A DNA stretch of 64,000 nt from Scalindua_A sp046757465 (GCA_046757465.1 JBHHYH010000001.1:62001-126000); one strand, 5' to 3'. Positions 44,895 to 54,558 are shown, counted from the first letter of the stretch. Made by a program: numbers and translations. Notes: a model not told the origin generated them from the sequence alone.

Positions 44895-45197
44895 GTTTGC
44901 TCCTTTGGGTTTCTAAAACTATGCCTGTTTGCATATGTCACAAACGGCAAAGTCACTTCTTCATATTCGTAAGAATAATTTAACAATCCATTATTCTATA
45001 AGATCATGATATTTAAACAATTACGTCGCACGCATATGATATGTTTTACGATTGAATATATCAATATAAAATATAGCCTGTCGAGCAGACCAGGAATCCT
45101 AAAGTATGCAAGTTTTACTTGCAGTAGGCCGATTTAGCAATTATACTTGCAAATTCAAATGTTATAGATTCACCTCCTTTACCAATAATAATTAAAA
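44895..45197. other. Intergenic stretch between divergent trpS and PIN genes
   Basis: About 303 bp. It must contain both promoters. The perfect palindrome TGCAAGT-TTT-ACTTGCA at 45107-45123 is the only structure found. No T-box was recognised upstream of trpS. Confidence 0.5.
45107..45123. promoter_or_regulatory. Possible operator: short palindrome
   Basis: TGCAAGTTTTACTTGCA is a perfect 7+3+7 inverted repeat 75 bp before the PIN gene. A partial copy (ACTTGCAAAT) follows at about 45145-45155. A repressor site is possible, but unproven. Confidence 0.3.
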
Positions 45198-45803
45198 GTG
45201 AAAAAAGTTAAAGGAATAAAAAATTTAAAAGAAGAAAGTTTTGTCATAGACACAAGCATTTTCACTAATACAGATGTAGGTATTGCATTTGGCAGAAGCC
45301 CAACTGCTGCCCTAAAAGGATTTTTAAAACTGATAAGTAAATTAAAAAGGCCCTGTTTCTACATGCCGCCTTCAATTTATCGAGAACTTATGAATTTTGT
45401 GGATGCTACTAAAATACCAAAAGATCTCCAGGTTAAGATTTTCCAAAAACCGCCAAAAAAATATGAGATGAATGTGCCGGCCTTTTTACTTTATGAGTTA
45501 ATAGAGGACGTGCGTCATCGTATTGATAAGGGGTTAAGGGTGGCGGAACAAGCTGTAAGAGAGGTAGTGACAGATACTGAGCCGGAAACGATAGCGAACC
45601 TTAGAAAAAAGTATCGTTCGGCATTAAGGGAGGGAATTATTGATAGCAAGGAAGATGTTGACTTAATACTGTTAGCAAAAGAGTTAGATGGTATTTTGGT
45701 TACCGCTGATACGGGGATAATGACATGGGCCGATAAACTGGGAATCCGTTTCATAGAATCACGTAACCTTCGCGGAATTATAGAAAGTTTAATCAAAATG
45801 TGA
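45198..45803 (+). CDS. RNA ligase partner PIN-domain protein (MJ_0950-like)
   Basis: A 201-residue protein starting with GTG. It has the PIN acidic residues: Asp in SFVIDTSIFTN (about 18), a middle IYRELMNF, IDSKEDVDLILLAKELDG with two acidic residues (about 150-160) and VTADTGIMTWADKLGIRF (about 170-185). It matches the protein family found beside archaeal-type RNA ligases. It probably cuts or positions RNA for the ligase. The ligase gene is directly convergent with a 15-bp overlap of their ends. Confidence 0.85.
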   Translation: MKKVKGIKNLKEESFVIDTSIFTNTDVGIAFGRSPTAALKGFLKLISKLKRPCFYMPPSIYRELMNFVDATKIPKDLQVKIFQKPPKKYEMNVPAFLLYELIEDVRHRIDKGLRVAEQAVREVVTDTEPETIANLRKKYRSALREGIIDSKEDVDLILLAKELDGILVTADTGIMTWADKLGIRFIESRNLRGIIESLIKM

Positions 45804-46913
45804 GAAACCTTTCCAGTAGTTCTGAATTATTTCGTATGAAGCAAAACATCTTCTAACAAACTCCACATGCCAGTATTGTCCAACCTTTTTCTGGCTGATT
45901 AGTTCAGCATCTACTTTGCATTTACGGAAGTGTTCAAATAATTTAGTGATATTTTGCTTTTTGTTGAATCTTACATTAAAGCGTTCTACAATCATTTCAC
46001 CTTTTACCGCTTTCTCTGCACTTTCAAAAAGGGGGAGTAGCAGGGCTTCACCTGTTTTCTCAAGAAATGTCTTATCTAAAGGGAAATTGTGTTCCAAAAG
46101 ATAAATAATTGTTCTTAATATTCTGTGTGTAAAGAACTCTGCCGGAGTTTCTATCATTACAGAAGAAGTTACTTTTATGTCCCTGAGACATGAATCTACT
46201 GTAACGTATTTTAGTGTTTTCTCTGCTGGATTCGCCGGTTTAAATACAAACCCCTCACAGCCTTTCTCATTCAGTTCCTTAATATTTTCTATTAACTTTT
46301 TGGTATCAGAAAGGGTATATTTACCAAAGCGAGTTACTGTTGGGATCTCATATTTATCGAATAACTCATACTTTTTTTCTACAGGAACCTGTTGATCAGT
46401 ATTCTTAATTTTTATATCAAACGTAAAGAAATTGACATCCTCAGTAACATACGGAGGTGATTCTATATTATACGGGTTCTCAGGACCAGCTATTTCGCCA
46501 CAAATAATTAGATCTGGATTTTCACCGAAAAATTTTTCAGTGTTAAAAAAATCCTCCAATCTATCTGTACTGAACGGACAAACATAACCTCCTCTAGTAA
46601 AAGCCAGCACTTGATCCCTTACTTTCGCAACTCTCACATTGTAGCCGTCCACTTTCTCCTCTACATAAAATGGACTGGCAAATGTCAACTTAATACCATT
46701 CTCTAATTGCAGAATTCTTGCTATACGTGGAAAAGCGAAGATGATTTCTGAATCAGTTATGACACACCCTTTTTCCAGGTTTCCCACTTTTTTAACTACT
46801 CTATAGAAGGCAACTCCCTCAAACCCGTCAGGCACTACGTTATGGTTTTCTAAAGCTTCACCCCACATCTTTTCCGTTATATTAACCTTTGAAAGAGTTT
46901 CTAATATACCCAT
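45789..46913 (-). CDS. ATP-dependent RNA ligase (Pab1020/DRB0094-related)
   Basis: A 374-residue nucleotidyltransferase; ATG 46913 is preferred over a TTG three codons earlier. The ligase motif I VEEKVDGYNVRVAKV (about residue 90) supplies the adenylated Lys. Motif III LIICGEIAGPENPY, motif IV EGFVFKPA and the later TLKYVTVDS support a functional ligase. Archaeal relatives join RNA ends; the natural bacterial substrate is unclear. Together with the PIN partner it likely repairs or circularises RNA (inference). The two genes end tail to tail. Confidence 0.85.
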   Translation of the reverse strand: MGILETLSKVNITEKMWGEALENHNVVPDGFEGVAFYRVVKKVGNLEKGCVITDSEIIFAFPRIARILQLENGIKLTFASPFYVEEKVDGYNVRVAKVRDQVLAFTRGGYVCPFSTDRLEDFFNTEKFFGENPDLIICGEIAGPENPYNIESPPYVTEDVNFFTFDIKIKNTDQQVPVEKKYELFDKYEIPTVTRFGKYTLSDTKKLIENIKELNEKGCEGFVFKPANPAEKTLKYVTVDSCLRDIKVTSSVMIETPAEFFTHRILRTIIYLLEHNFPLDKTFLEKTGEALLLPLFESAEKAVKGEMIVERFNVRFNKKQNITKLFEHFRKCKVDAELISQKKVGQYWHVEFVRRCFASYEIIQNYWKGFSHFD

Positions 46914-46922
46914 GATTTCCAA

Positions 46923-47307
46923 TAAATTGTAAATATAAAAGAATATTTTAATATATAGATGTTATATTATATTGAAAGTCCATAAGATTCAAATTTTTTA
47001 ATATTGACACCTCTATGAACTAAAAGTATAATTTTGGGATGCCTTTCCTAATTATAATGCCCTTAAAATGACATATATATAAGTTGTTTTTCAAGGTACA
47101 AATCATATTTCCCTGTCACCAATAAAATAAATCAGCCTTTCTTTCGGCTGTTACTCTTTTTTTATCATACTCTTAAAATAATCATGAAAATAACAATTAA
47201 TATCAGAAATTCTACACCACATCAAAAACAATTATAGCTTATTACGAGACAAAATTATTATCTAGCGATACATGGGCTAATTTATTCAATTAAGGGAGAA
47301 ATACAGT
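46923..47307. other. Intergenic stretch between divergent genes
   Basis: About 385 AT-rich bp between the RNA ligase (minus) and the TrkA_N-DHH gene (plus). No repeat, RNA or coding frame can be supported. Confidence 0.4.
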
Positions 47308-48777
47308 ATGTACATTGTCTTCGGTTGTGGTTCAACCGGAAATACAGTTGTTGATGCCTTAGACAAAGCTGGAAAAGAAATGTTAATAGTAGATAAGGAT
47401 GAAAAGGCATTATCAAAATGGAAAGATCAACACCTTAATGTAATGGTATCAGACATAGGCTCTTTTAATTTAAACTCTTCTTTTTGTAAAGATGCTAATG
47501 TATTTGTAATCCTTACTGGAGATTTAAAGAGTAATTTGTTACTGGTAAAAAAATTAAAAAAGAAATTGCCAGACAAATTTATTCTTGTCAGGGCCTCTGA
47601 TCAAGATGAGGCAGATAATTTAAAAGCGAATGGAGCTGACATGATATTGCAAACAGGTAAGGTTTTGGCCCAAACAATATTGCCAGAACTTGAAGCTGTT
47701 GAAATGAAGCAATCTGCATTTACATTAATTGACATTATTAAGGAATCAAACAACAAAGAATTAACAATATTTTTACAGGACAACCCGGATCCTGATGCAA
47801 TAGCTTCTGGACTTACACTTAAACATATAAGTAAGTTTTGTGATGTAGAAAGCAAAATCTATTATGGGGGTAGTATCAGTCACCAGAAAAATAAAACATT
47901 GATAAATCTGTTGAACATAGATCTGATAAATACAAAAACAAAAGAAGAGGCAATGGAAATAGCAAAGTCTGCTGGTAAGGTTGCATTGATAGAGGCATCA
48001 ATCCCATCCAAAAATAATATTTTACCTACAGAGGTAATACCTAATTTGATATTTGACCATCACCAAGTAGATATGGGTGCAGTTAAGGGAGATTTTATTG
48101 ATATTCAACCCAGGTTAGGTGCCACATCTACAATAATGACTAAATATATTCGTCAGTTAAATATAAAATTGAATCCTCAACTTGCAACGGCATTATTATA
48201 TGGTATTAGAACAGATACGAATGGATTTACCAGAAATACAACATCTGATGATTTAAACGCTGCGTCATATCTCTCACCCCTAGTTGATGTAAGTGTCTTA
48301 AACCAGTTAGAATCTCCACCAATGAGTTCGGAAACTCTTGATATTATTGGAAGGGCAATACGAAACAGGGAAATTAGGGGATCATACCTTGCATCATTCG
48401 TAGAATTTATCAGTGAAAGAGATGCCTTGCCACAGGCAGCAGAAATGATGTTGCAATTGGAAGGCGTAAATACCGTTCTCATCTTTGGAATTAATGAGGA
48501 TAAAGTTCAATTGTCTGCGAGAAGTAGAGATACAAGAGTTAATTTAGGAACACTTATGCAAAGTGCATTTGGCAAGTTGAATACAGGGGGTCATGCTACT
48601 ATGGCTGCTGGAACAATTAACCTTGGGATACTTGGTGATGCAAACGACAGAACGTCTCTCCTAAAAGTAACTTCTGATGCCGTTAGAAAAAAATTCTTCT
48701 CTGCAGTTGGCGCTGAGTTTGAAAAGGAGACACTACCCACGATTGAAGAAGAAAAGAATAATTCTACTCAAACATAA
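47308..48777 (+). CDS. Fusion of RCK/TrkA_N nucleotide-binding domain and DHH/DHHA1 phosphoesterase
   Basis: A 489-residue protein. The first 130 residues are a Rossmann RCK/TrkA_N domain (MYIVFGCGSTGNTVVDAL, MLIVDKDEKAL, GADMILQTGKVLAQ) that binds a nucleotide or dinucleotide. The rest is a DHH phosphoesterase: DNPDPDAIASGLTLKHI (the DPDA motif), VIPNLIFDHHQVDMG (DHH), GIRTDTNGFT and the DHHA1 part with SARSR and LNTGGHATMAAG. DHH enzymes cleave cyclic dinucleotides or short RNA. The same pairing is known in archaea. The C-tail is acidic. Its coupling to ion transport or nucleotide signalling is inferred. Confidence 0.85.
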   Translation: MYIVFGCGSTGNTVVDALDKAGKEMLIVDKDEKALSKWKDQHLNVMVSDIGSFNLNSSFCKDANVFVILTGDLKSNLLLVKKLKKKLPDKFILVRASDQDEADNLKANGADMILQTGKVLAQTILPELEAVEMKQSAFTLIDIIKESNNKELTIFLQDNPDPDAIASGLTLKHISKFCDVESKIYYGGSISHQKNKTLINLLNIDLINTKTKEEAMEIAKSAGKVALIEASIPSKNNILPTEVIPNLIFDHHQVDMGAVKGDFIDIQPRLGATSTIMTKYIRQLNIKLNPQLATALLYGIRTDTNGFTRNTTSDDLNAASYLSPLVDVSVLNQLESPPMSSETLDIIGRAIRNREIRGSYLASFVEFISERDALPQAAEMMLQLEGVNTVLIFGINEDKVQLSARSRDTRVNLGTLMQSAFGKLNTGGHATMAAGTINLGILGDANDRTSLLKVTSDAVRKKFFSAVGAEFEKETLPTIEEEKNNSTQT

Positions 48778-48819
48778 AACTAAGCATTAAAACAATAAAT
48801 TCAACTGCTATAAGACACT

Positions 48820-49248
48820 TTAGAAATCATCATCTTTCTTCCAATCCGTCGAGTGATAGCCAGAATAAAAATGGATTTGGCCGGCCTCAAACTTTTGTTC
48901 GAATCTTTTCTTTAATCGTTTTTTCAACCACCCTCTAAATCTTGGAATCATAACGAGAAAACCAACTATATCCGTTATTAGTCCGGGCGTGATTAACAAT
49001 GCACCAGCAATCAAAATAAATAAACCATCAAGAAGACCTTCTGTTGGAATAATCCCATTTTGCAGATCCATTCTTATATGTTTGTAAATACTTAAACCCT
49101 GGCTTTTGGCAAGTAGGCCTCCCATTATGCCGGTTATAAATACAATCGCTATGGTTGGAAAGGCCCCCAAATACTTTCCTACCTGTATCAAAAGATACAA
49201 CTCTGTCAACGGGACAACCGTAAACAACAAAATGAAACGAACAAGCAT
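48820..49248 (-). CDS. fxsA: FxsA family membrane protein
   Basis: A 142-residue protein from ATG 49248, chosen because GAGGG lies just upstream; the frame opens ten codons earlier. It has three to four hydrophobic spans: LVRFILLFTVVPLTELYLLI, FPTIAIVFITGIMGGLLA, GLLDGLFILIAGALLITPGLITDIVGFLVMI. The LITPGLITD motif is the FxsA signature. FxsA overproduction blocks F-factor exclusion of T7 in E. coli; the normal role is unclear. It is convergent with the DHH fusion gene. Confidence 0.87.
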   Translation of the reverse strand: MLVRFILLFTVVPLTELYLLIQVGKYLGAFPTIAIVFITGIMGGLLAKSQGLSIYKHIRMDLQNGIIPTEGLLDGLFILIAGALLITPGLITDIVGFLVMIPRFRGWLKKRLKKRFEQKFEAGQIHFYSGYHSTDWKKDDDF

Positions 49249-49337
49249 ATTATTCCCTCTCTTTAACCCTAAAATCAACGTTTCCGTCTATAAATAACAG
49301 TGCAGAAATCCATTAAGCAACATTATGAATGTACTTA

Positions 49338-49659
49338 GTATCTGTTGCGGAAAGATCAAATGCGCAAAAGTGTCATTTTTACCCGCCAATCTTGAGACTG
49401 TGTCATAATAAAGGAAATGCCTATTTTGTCATTCTGAACTTGATTCAGAATCTAATGATTTCAATAGGTTAGCGACCTAAGAGATCCCGAAACAAGTTCG
49501 GGATGATATTATAACACAGCCTCCTTTATGGCGGGCTGAATAGATCCTAAACTAAATTCAGGACCTTCGGTTTCAGAATCTATATATATCATATACCAAT
49601 ATGTTAGGAGATCCTGAAGCAAGTTCAGGATGACAATATAGTCTTGCCGCAACAGATAC
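49338..49659. mobile_element. MITE-like element, copy 2
   Basis: A 322-bp element bounded by GTATCTGTTGCGGAA (49338-49352) and TTGCCGCAACAGATAC (starting at 49644, one extra base in the arm). It is flanked by a perfect 6-bp direct repeat TACTTA (49332-49337 and 49660-49665). Inside are inverted repeats TCATTCTGAACTTGATTCAGAATC and CCCGAAACAAGTTCGGGAT. It has no transposase. Together with copy 1 it forms a small non-autonomous family. The rest of the stretch 49249-49806 has no supported feature. Confidence 0.8.
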
Positions 49660-49806
49660 TACTTAAAAAAAGCTTGACTTAAAGTTTCTACATTACATAA
49701 GATAATTGGGCAATGGCCAAACATCATTTGGCAGAAGCCAAACATAATTACACAATAACTGATTCGGGATTTAGATTAATAACTTCTAATCAATAATACT
49801 TGAACG

Positions 49807-51267
49807 ATGGTGAACTTTGTAAGCAAAACAAAAGAGAAGGTCGTAATCAAGGAGATCGATTCGAATATCAACTTGTTGAAGATTTTTCATTATTCTCATA
49901 CTCATTCAGAAAGTTTCTTCCTTGATAGTGCCCTCAAAAATCAGAAAACAGGAAGATACTCATTTATAGGCTATAATCCCTTTCTTACAATTATGTCAAA
50001 AGGCAAGAACATACTGATACAGGATCGTCAAGGCATTACCAAAAAGAGAGGAAATCCTTTTGGCGAATTAAGAAATCTTTTGAGTCGCTTCCGCCTGGAC
50101 AATAATTCTGAGCCTATCCCGTTTACGTGTGGCGCTGTTGGGTACTTTGCTTACGACCTATGCCATTTCATAGAAAAACTGCCCAATACAACAATTGATG
50201 ACATTGAATTCCCGTCAATGTACTTTAATTTTTATGACACAATTATCGGTTTCGACCATGTTGAAAATAAGTGTTATATAGTGTCGGTTAATTGTAGTCC
50301 GTATTCCAGGAAAAGTACAGAGGAAAGAATTGAAGAGATATCAAGAATTATTAACCATAGATTGAGTATACATCATGAAGAAAAGGCAAGGATTAGGCAA
50401 AACAGGACAAGGCGAAAGATAATAAGTAATTTTTCTAAGGAAGACTACTTAAGAGCTGTCGAGCGCGCAAAGCAATATATACAAGCGGGTGATATTTACC
50501 AGGTAAATCTTTCACAGAGATTTCAAACTCAGGTAGAAATACCACCGTATGAGCTATATATAAGATTAAGAAAAATAAACCCGGCGCCATTTTCATGTTA
50601 TTTGAAGCTTGATAATAAATACGTAATTAGTTCATCTCCAGAAAGATTCTTGTCAGTACGAAATATATCACCTGGTGCTGAGAAATACAAAAACACGTTG
50701 ATACGAAAGGTGCAAACAAGACCGATCAAGGGTACTCGGCCTAGATGCAATCATGAAGACGTAAATATGAAAATGAAGAAGGATTTACTTTCAAGTAAGA
50801 AAGACGATGCTGAATTAGCAATGATTGTAGACCTGGAACGTAATGACCTGGGACGAGTGTGCAATTATAATACAATTAGGGTGACAGAGAAAAAGGAACT
50901 GGAAGAACATCCCACTGTTTATCATCTCGTCGCTACCGTCGAAGGAGAGCTTCATTCACAATATGACACGATTGACTTAATTAAGGCTACATTTCCGGGA
51001 GGTTCGATAACTGGTGCCCCTAAAATCAGAGCTATGCAGGTTATTGATGAACTGGAACCTACCAGACGGAATGTGTACACAGGCGCAATTGGGTATATAG
51101 GTTTTAATGAAAATATTGATCTTAACATTGCTATCAGGACGTTCCTGGTAAAAGATGACCATGTATACTTCCAGGTTGGTGGAGGGATAGTGGCTGATTC
51201 CAATCCAGAGGAAGAATATGAAGAGACATTACATAAGGCTAAGGCATTGATAGAGACACTAGAGTAG
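49807..51267 (+). CDS. pabB: Aminodeoxychorismate synthase component I
   Basis: A 486-residue chorismate-binding enzyme. An anthranilate-synthase-like N-terminus is followed by the catalytic half: QAGDIYQVNLSQRF (about residue 230), RKVQTRPIKGTRPR, MIVDLERNDLGRVC, FPGGSITGAPKIRAMQVIDELEP and the closing YFQVGGGIVADSNPEEEYEETLHKA. It converts chorismate and ammonia into aminodeoxychorismate for folate synthesis. The paired glutaminase PabA is not here. TrpE is an alternative, but the neighbouring class IV aminotransferase lyase supports pabB. Confidence 0.9.
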   Translation: MVNFVSKTKEKVVIKEIDSNINLLKIFHYSHTHSESFFLDSALKNQKTGRYSFIGYNPFLTIMSKGKNILIQDRQGITKKRGNPFGELRNLLSRFRLDNNSEPIPFTCGAVGYFAYDLCHFIEKLPNTTIDDIEFPSMYFNFYDTIIGFDHVENKCYIVSVNCSPYSRKSTEERIEEISRIINHRLSIHHEEKARIRQNRTRRKIISNFSKEDYLRAVERAKQYIQAGDIYQVNLSQRFQTQVEIPPYELYIRLRKINPAPFSCYLKLDNKYVISSSPERFLSVRNISPGAEKYKNTLIRKVQTRPIKGTRPRCNHEDVNMKMKKDLLSSKKDDAELAMIVDLERNDLGRVCNYNTIRVTEKKELEEHPTVYHLVATVEGELHSQYDTIDLIKATFPGGSITGAPKIRAMQVIDELEPTRRNVYTGAIGYIGFNENIDLNIAIRTFLVKDDHVYFQVGGGIVADSNPEEEYEETLHKAKALIETLE

Positions 51268-51585
51268 GAATTCTATAATTTCTTATTTGAGTATAGATAA
51301 ATACAGCATATCATAGCCGCAACCATAAATGAGTACGAAGAAACTCGAATATCGAATATCGAAAATCGAAACAAATCCGAATGATTCAATCTCAAATAAA
51401 CCAAACTACATACACAAACTGTAATTCGTAGTATGTTTTGGATTTTGAAAATTTGATTTTGTAATATTGTTTCGGATTTAGTGCTTCGGATTTCGAATTT
51501 ATTTTTAGCGAGTTACATAAGAATATTGCTAAAAAAGAACCAGATTTTACCAGTTTTCTGCACATTGCAATAATCATAGAATAAA
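51268..51585. repeat. AT-rich repeat between pabB and pabC
   Basis: About 318 bp. GAATATCGAATATCGAAAATCG (51345-51370) and a later ATTTTGTAATATTGTTTCGGATTTAGTG-like unit repeat the pattern AATCCGAA/TTCGGATT on opposite strands, making a loose inverted repeat. Similar simple CGAAAT units are common intergenic repeats. No coding frame. Confidence 0.5.
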
Positions 51586-52443
51586 GTGACGCAGGGTACC
51601 AATTACATCTTTCTAAATGGTAAGATAATTCCGGATATAGAGGGAAATATTTCGCCAGATGATAGAGGATTCCTATATGGTGATGGTATTTTTGAAACAC
51701 TCCGTTCATACAGTGGAACCCCTTTTAAACTTGCAGAACATTTAGAGCGTCTACATGCTTCAGCCAGGAAACTCAAAATTCCTTTTGAATATACGATAAA
51801 AGAATTAAGTAAGAACGTTAAAGAGTTACTTGAGATAAATAACATCCCGGATGCCTACATTAGAATTACGCTATCAAGGGGAATAGGAAACAACGGGCTT
51901 GGAATTAATGATAATCTTGAATCAACACTGTTAATTCAAAGCAAGCCTTTTATGCCCTATGAAAAAGAATTGTATAAAAAAGGAATGTCTCTAAATGTCT
52001 CAAGGGTCAGAAGAAGTACATCATGTCCAATATCCTGTCACAAGACGACCAATCTCCTAACGAGTATCTTACTGAAAGAAGAAGCAAAAGAAAAATCAGC
52101 CCATGAGGCAATTATCCTCAATACAGATGGGTATGTAGCTGAGTGTATAGTCAGCAATATCTTTATTGTGGACAGTAGGGAGGTTATGACTCCCTCACTC
52201 GATACGAATATCCTGCCGGGGATAACACGGAAGATTGTACTTGATATTTGTAAAAACAATAACATTTCAGTTAGTGAGGACCGTTTCAGGATAGAAACGT
52301 TAATAAAGGCAGATGAGGTGTTTATTACTAATTCGCTAATGGAAATAATGCCAATAGCTAAGGTTGAAGGTAGTAAGATAGGAAAAACTATACCGGGAGA
52401 GGTCACGCAGCAGCTTATTAGTGCTTATAAAGGCTTAATTTAA
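51586..52443 (+). CDS. pabC: Class IV PLP aminotransferase, probable 4-amino-4-deoxychorismate lyase
   Basis: A 285-residue PLP enzyme starting with GTG. The family signatures are GNISPDDRGFLYGDGIFETLRSY at the start, SCPISCHKTTNLLTSILLKEEAKE with the Schiff-base Lys (about 155), AIILNTDGYVAECIVSNIF, and NILPGITRKIVLDIC. Its position after pabB favours the lyase that releases p-aminobenzoate. A second class IV enzyme at 58.3 kb looks like the branched-chain type. A D-amino acid transaminase cannot be excluded. Confidence 0.82.
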   Translation: MTQGTNYIFLNGKIIPDIEGNISPDDRGFLYGDGIFETLRSYSGTPFKLAEHLERLHASARKLKIPFEYTIKELSKNVKELLEINNIPDAYIRITLSRGIGNNGLGINDNLESTLLIQSKPFMPYEKELYKKGMSLNVSRVRRSTSCPISCHKTTNLLTSILLKEEAKEKSAHEAIILNTDGYVAECIVSNIFIVDSREVMTPSLDTNILPGITRKIVLDICKNNNISVSEDRFRIETLIKADEVFITNSLMEIMPIAKVEGSKIGKTIPGEVTQQLISAYKGLI

Positions 52444-52662
52444 ATCACTATAATGATACTGATAGTCTTGGGGGGATCTTGTCCTTTGCCAAAACAGTAT
52501 TGAAACGAACAGCTAAATCAGATGGCACTTGAAATAAGTCAAATACTTTATAAAATTCGTTACTATACAGAAACTATACAATAACTTGTTATACGCAACC
52601 GTGAGCAAAAGGCTCAATACAATGCTTACCAATGATCAAAAAAAATAAAATGGTGATGAAAA

Positions 52663-53580
52663 ATGAATAAAGATATAGGTTTATTTCTGAATGGGCCTGG
52701 TGAGTGGTATCAAAATATATCCAAGAGTTTTCGTACACATCAAAAAACATGGATTCAACAAAGTCAAGTTCCGAGACAGCCATTTCTTGACCAACTAAAA
52801 TCTCTAATCTCCAATAGAGGATATTTCTATGCATTTGGTTATGTCCAATCTCCGTATTCAAAAGTTATGTATCGTTTTAAAATAATACAGATTATTCATG
52901 ATATTAGAAGAATCTCTCCTCCTGATGAAACAGCACCACCTTTCTCTGATTATGATAGAACGCAGGGCGGATGTACTAATGGACAATATACATATCCTAT
53001 GTGGTTGAAGGTATCAGAAATTGAAGGTTTAGAAGGTGTAGATAAAAATCTATTTATTAATTTAAATAATGAACGCCCTATACAATCTGTTCGGGGCAAT
53101 CCAAACTATGTAGTAAGAATCCCACATGAATTAATAAATGAGCGTTCACTTAAAACAACAAACGGTGTTAATGAACGTATAATGACTGAAGATTATAGCA
53201 CCATTTCAATAACCCTTGAGAAAGATTTACAATATTTCATTACGCATAATATTGAGTCTATCGAAGAGGGATTAAAGATATATAAAAATGGTATAGAATT
53301 TCAAGTATCTATAGGAAGAATAGATTTGCTATGCACGGATAAAAATGATAATTTTGTTGTAATTGAATTAAAACCAGGAAAAACAGGCATAGAAACGTAT
53401 GGTCAAATTAAAAGTTATATAGCTGCTATAAAAAAAGAAATTGCAAGGGATAAACAAGTTAGAGGCTTAATAATTGCGCGAGATTTTGATGATAAGCTTA
53501 TATTAACGGCATGTTATGATTCTGATATAAAACTTCTATCGTACAGTGTGAAATTTGAATTTGTTGAGAGAAATAGGTAG
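52663..53580 (+). CDS. NucS-like PD-(D/E)XK nuclease
   Basis: A 305-residue protein. The C-terminal half matches the NucS/DUF91 nuclease fold: EKDLQYFITHNIESIEEGL, then GRIDLLCTDKNDNFVVIELKPGKTG, which gives the D...E-x-K catalytic triad (about residues 225-245), and QIKSYIAAIKKE. NucS cuts branched or mismatched DNA and single strands. The N-terminal half (about 1-170) has no clear match. It is not the mycobacterial or archaeal mismatch NucS by length. It lies in a low-GC island with an AbiV-like gene 100 bp downstream, which suggests a two-gene defence cassette (inference). Confidence 0.8.
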   Translation: MNKDIGLFLNGPGEWYQNISKSFRTHQKTWIQQSQVPRQPFLDQLKSLISNRGYFYAFGYVQSPYSKVMYRFKIIQIIHDIRRISPPDETAPPFSDYDRTQGGCTNGQYTYPMWLKVSEIEGLEGVDKNLFINLNNERPIQSVRGNPNYVVRIPHELINERSLKTTNGVNERIMTEDYSTISITLEKDLQYFITHNIESIEEGLKIYKNGIEFQVSIGRIDLLCTDKNDNFVVIELKPGKTGIETYGQIKSYIAAIKKEIARDKQVRGLIIARDFDDKLILTACYDSDIKLLSYSVKFEFVERNR

Positions 53581-53679
53581 TGAACAATACGAAGTGGATA
53601 GTAGGGTCAGCAACCGTTTATTAACATACAGCTTTATAACAAATAAATATTTGTTGTTTGACAAACAAGGTACACCAAT

Positions 53680-54558
53680 ATGGAAGTTAGAAAAATTAAA
53701 GATTTATCTCAACTTAATGATAACAATCTGTTTGAAGTAATAGCACAGGGTTTAAAGCTTATCTACGAAAACGCTAAATGTATCATTAATGATTCAATAT
53801 TTTTAAAACAAAATAAACGTAATCAAGGATCGGAAATCTTAGAAAATTTAGGAAATGAAGAAGCTGCTAAATTTTTAATCCTTTTAGATGCGATCCGTTG
53901 TGATCGTGAAAATAAAAATGATTTTATTCGGCAATTAGGATATTTTAATAACCATTTAGCTAGAAACATATATACCCATTATTGTGATACGAGTCCAGCC
54001 GACTTTCGTGAAGTCCGGGAAATTATCGAAAGGGCACGAGAGATGTATTATATTGATGGGCCAGAATGGAAAAATTGGGTTTTTCGAAATAGACACCTTT
54101 CTAAAAGAGAAAGTTGCATGTATGTTGATTATGTTAAAAGTGACAATAAACATCATTGGATTTCGCCTAATGATTCACCTAAAAAAGATGTGATATACGG
54201 TTCTCTTCATCATTCATTCATCTTTAATCTTATTAACGCATTACACACTACAGGTTGTACAAGTTCTGACGGTTTAAAGGTGATAGCATCCAAATGGAGA
54301 CCAATTGAAATAAAAGATAATATGTCTCGTGGTGAACTAGAAGATATAAACCGTGACATTTTAGAAGAATTATATAAACATGGTCTACTGCATAACATCA
54401 AAGAGGAATTTAATAATATATTAACAAGGTATTGGTTGTACCCATTATACCCGCTTGATTTAAGAGTGAAAGAGATAGACCTAAAAAAGATGCAATCTGA
54501 AGCAGATAAAGTATCAGAGGATTTCCTTGAGCGAGAACATATGCCAGAAAACTATTAG
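53680..54558 (+). CDS. AbiV-like (HEPN-type) abortive infection protein
   Basis: A 292-residue helical protein. The segment QGLKLIYENAKCIINDSIFL and the segment SEILENLGNEEAAKFLILLDAIRC resemble the two conserved helices of AbiV family abortive infection proteins, with the EEAAK group in place of the typical EELGK. AbiV is an RNA-related toxin that stops phage translation in Lactococcus. The last third is unlike AbiV. I am not certain of the assignment. The gene follows a NucS-like nuclease in the same direction and both are AT-rich. Confidence 0.5.
   Translation: MEVRKIKDLSQLNDNNLFEVIAQGLKLIYENAKCIINDSIFLKQNKRNQGSEILENLGNEEAAKFLILLDAIRCDRENKNDFIRQLGYFNNHLARNIYTHYCDTSPADFREVREIIERAREMYYIDGPEWKNWVFRNRHLSKRESCMYVDYVKSDNKHHWISPNDSPKKDVIYGSLHHSFIFNLINALHTTGCTSSDGLKVIASKWRPIEIKDNMSRGELEDINRDILEELYKHGLLHNIKEEFNNILTRYWLYPLYPLDLRVKEIDLKKMQSEADKVSEDFLEREHMPENY

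Noticed and set aside
44895..45197. T-box leader for trpS
   Set aside because: No T-box consensus (GGTGGNACC) could be found upstream of trpS.
53555..53740. A 61-codon frame between the NucS-like and AbiV-like genes
   Set aside because: It overlaps the ends of both neighbours in another frame and has no ribosome-binding site.
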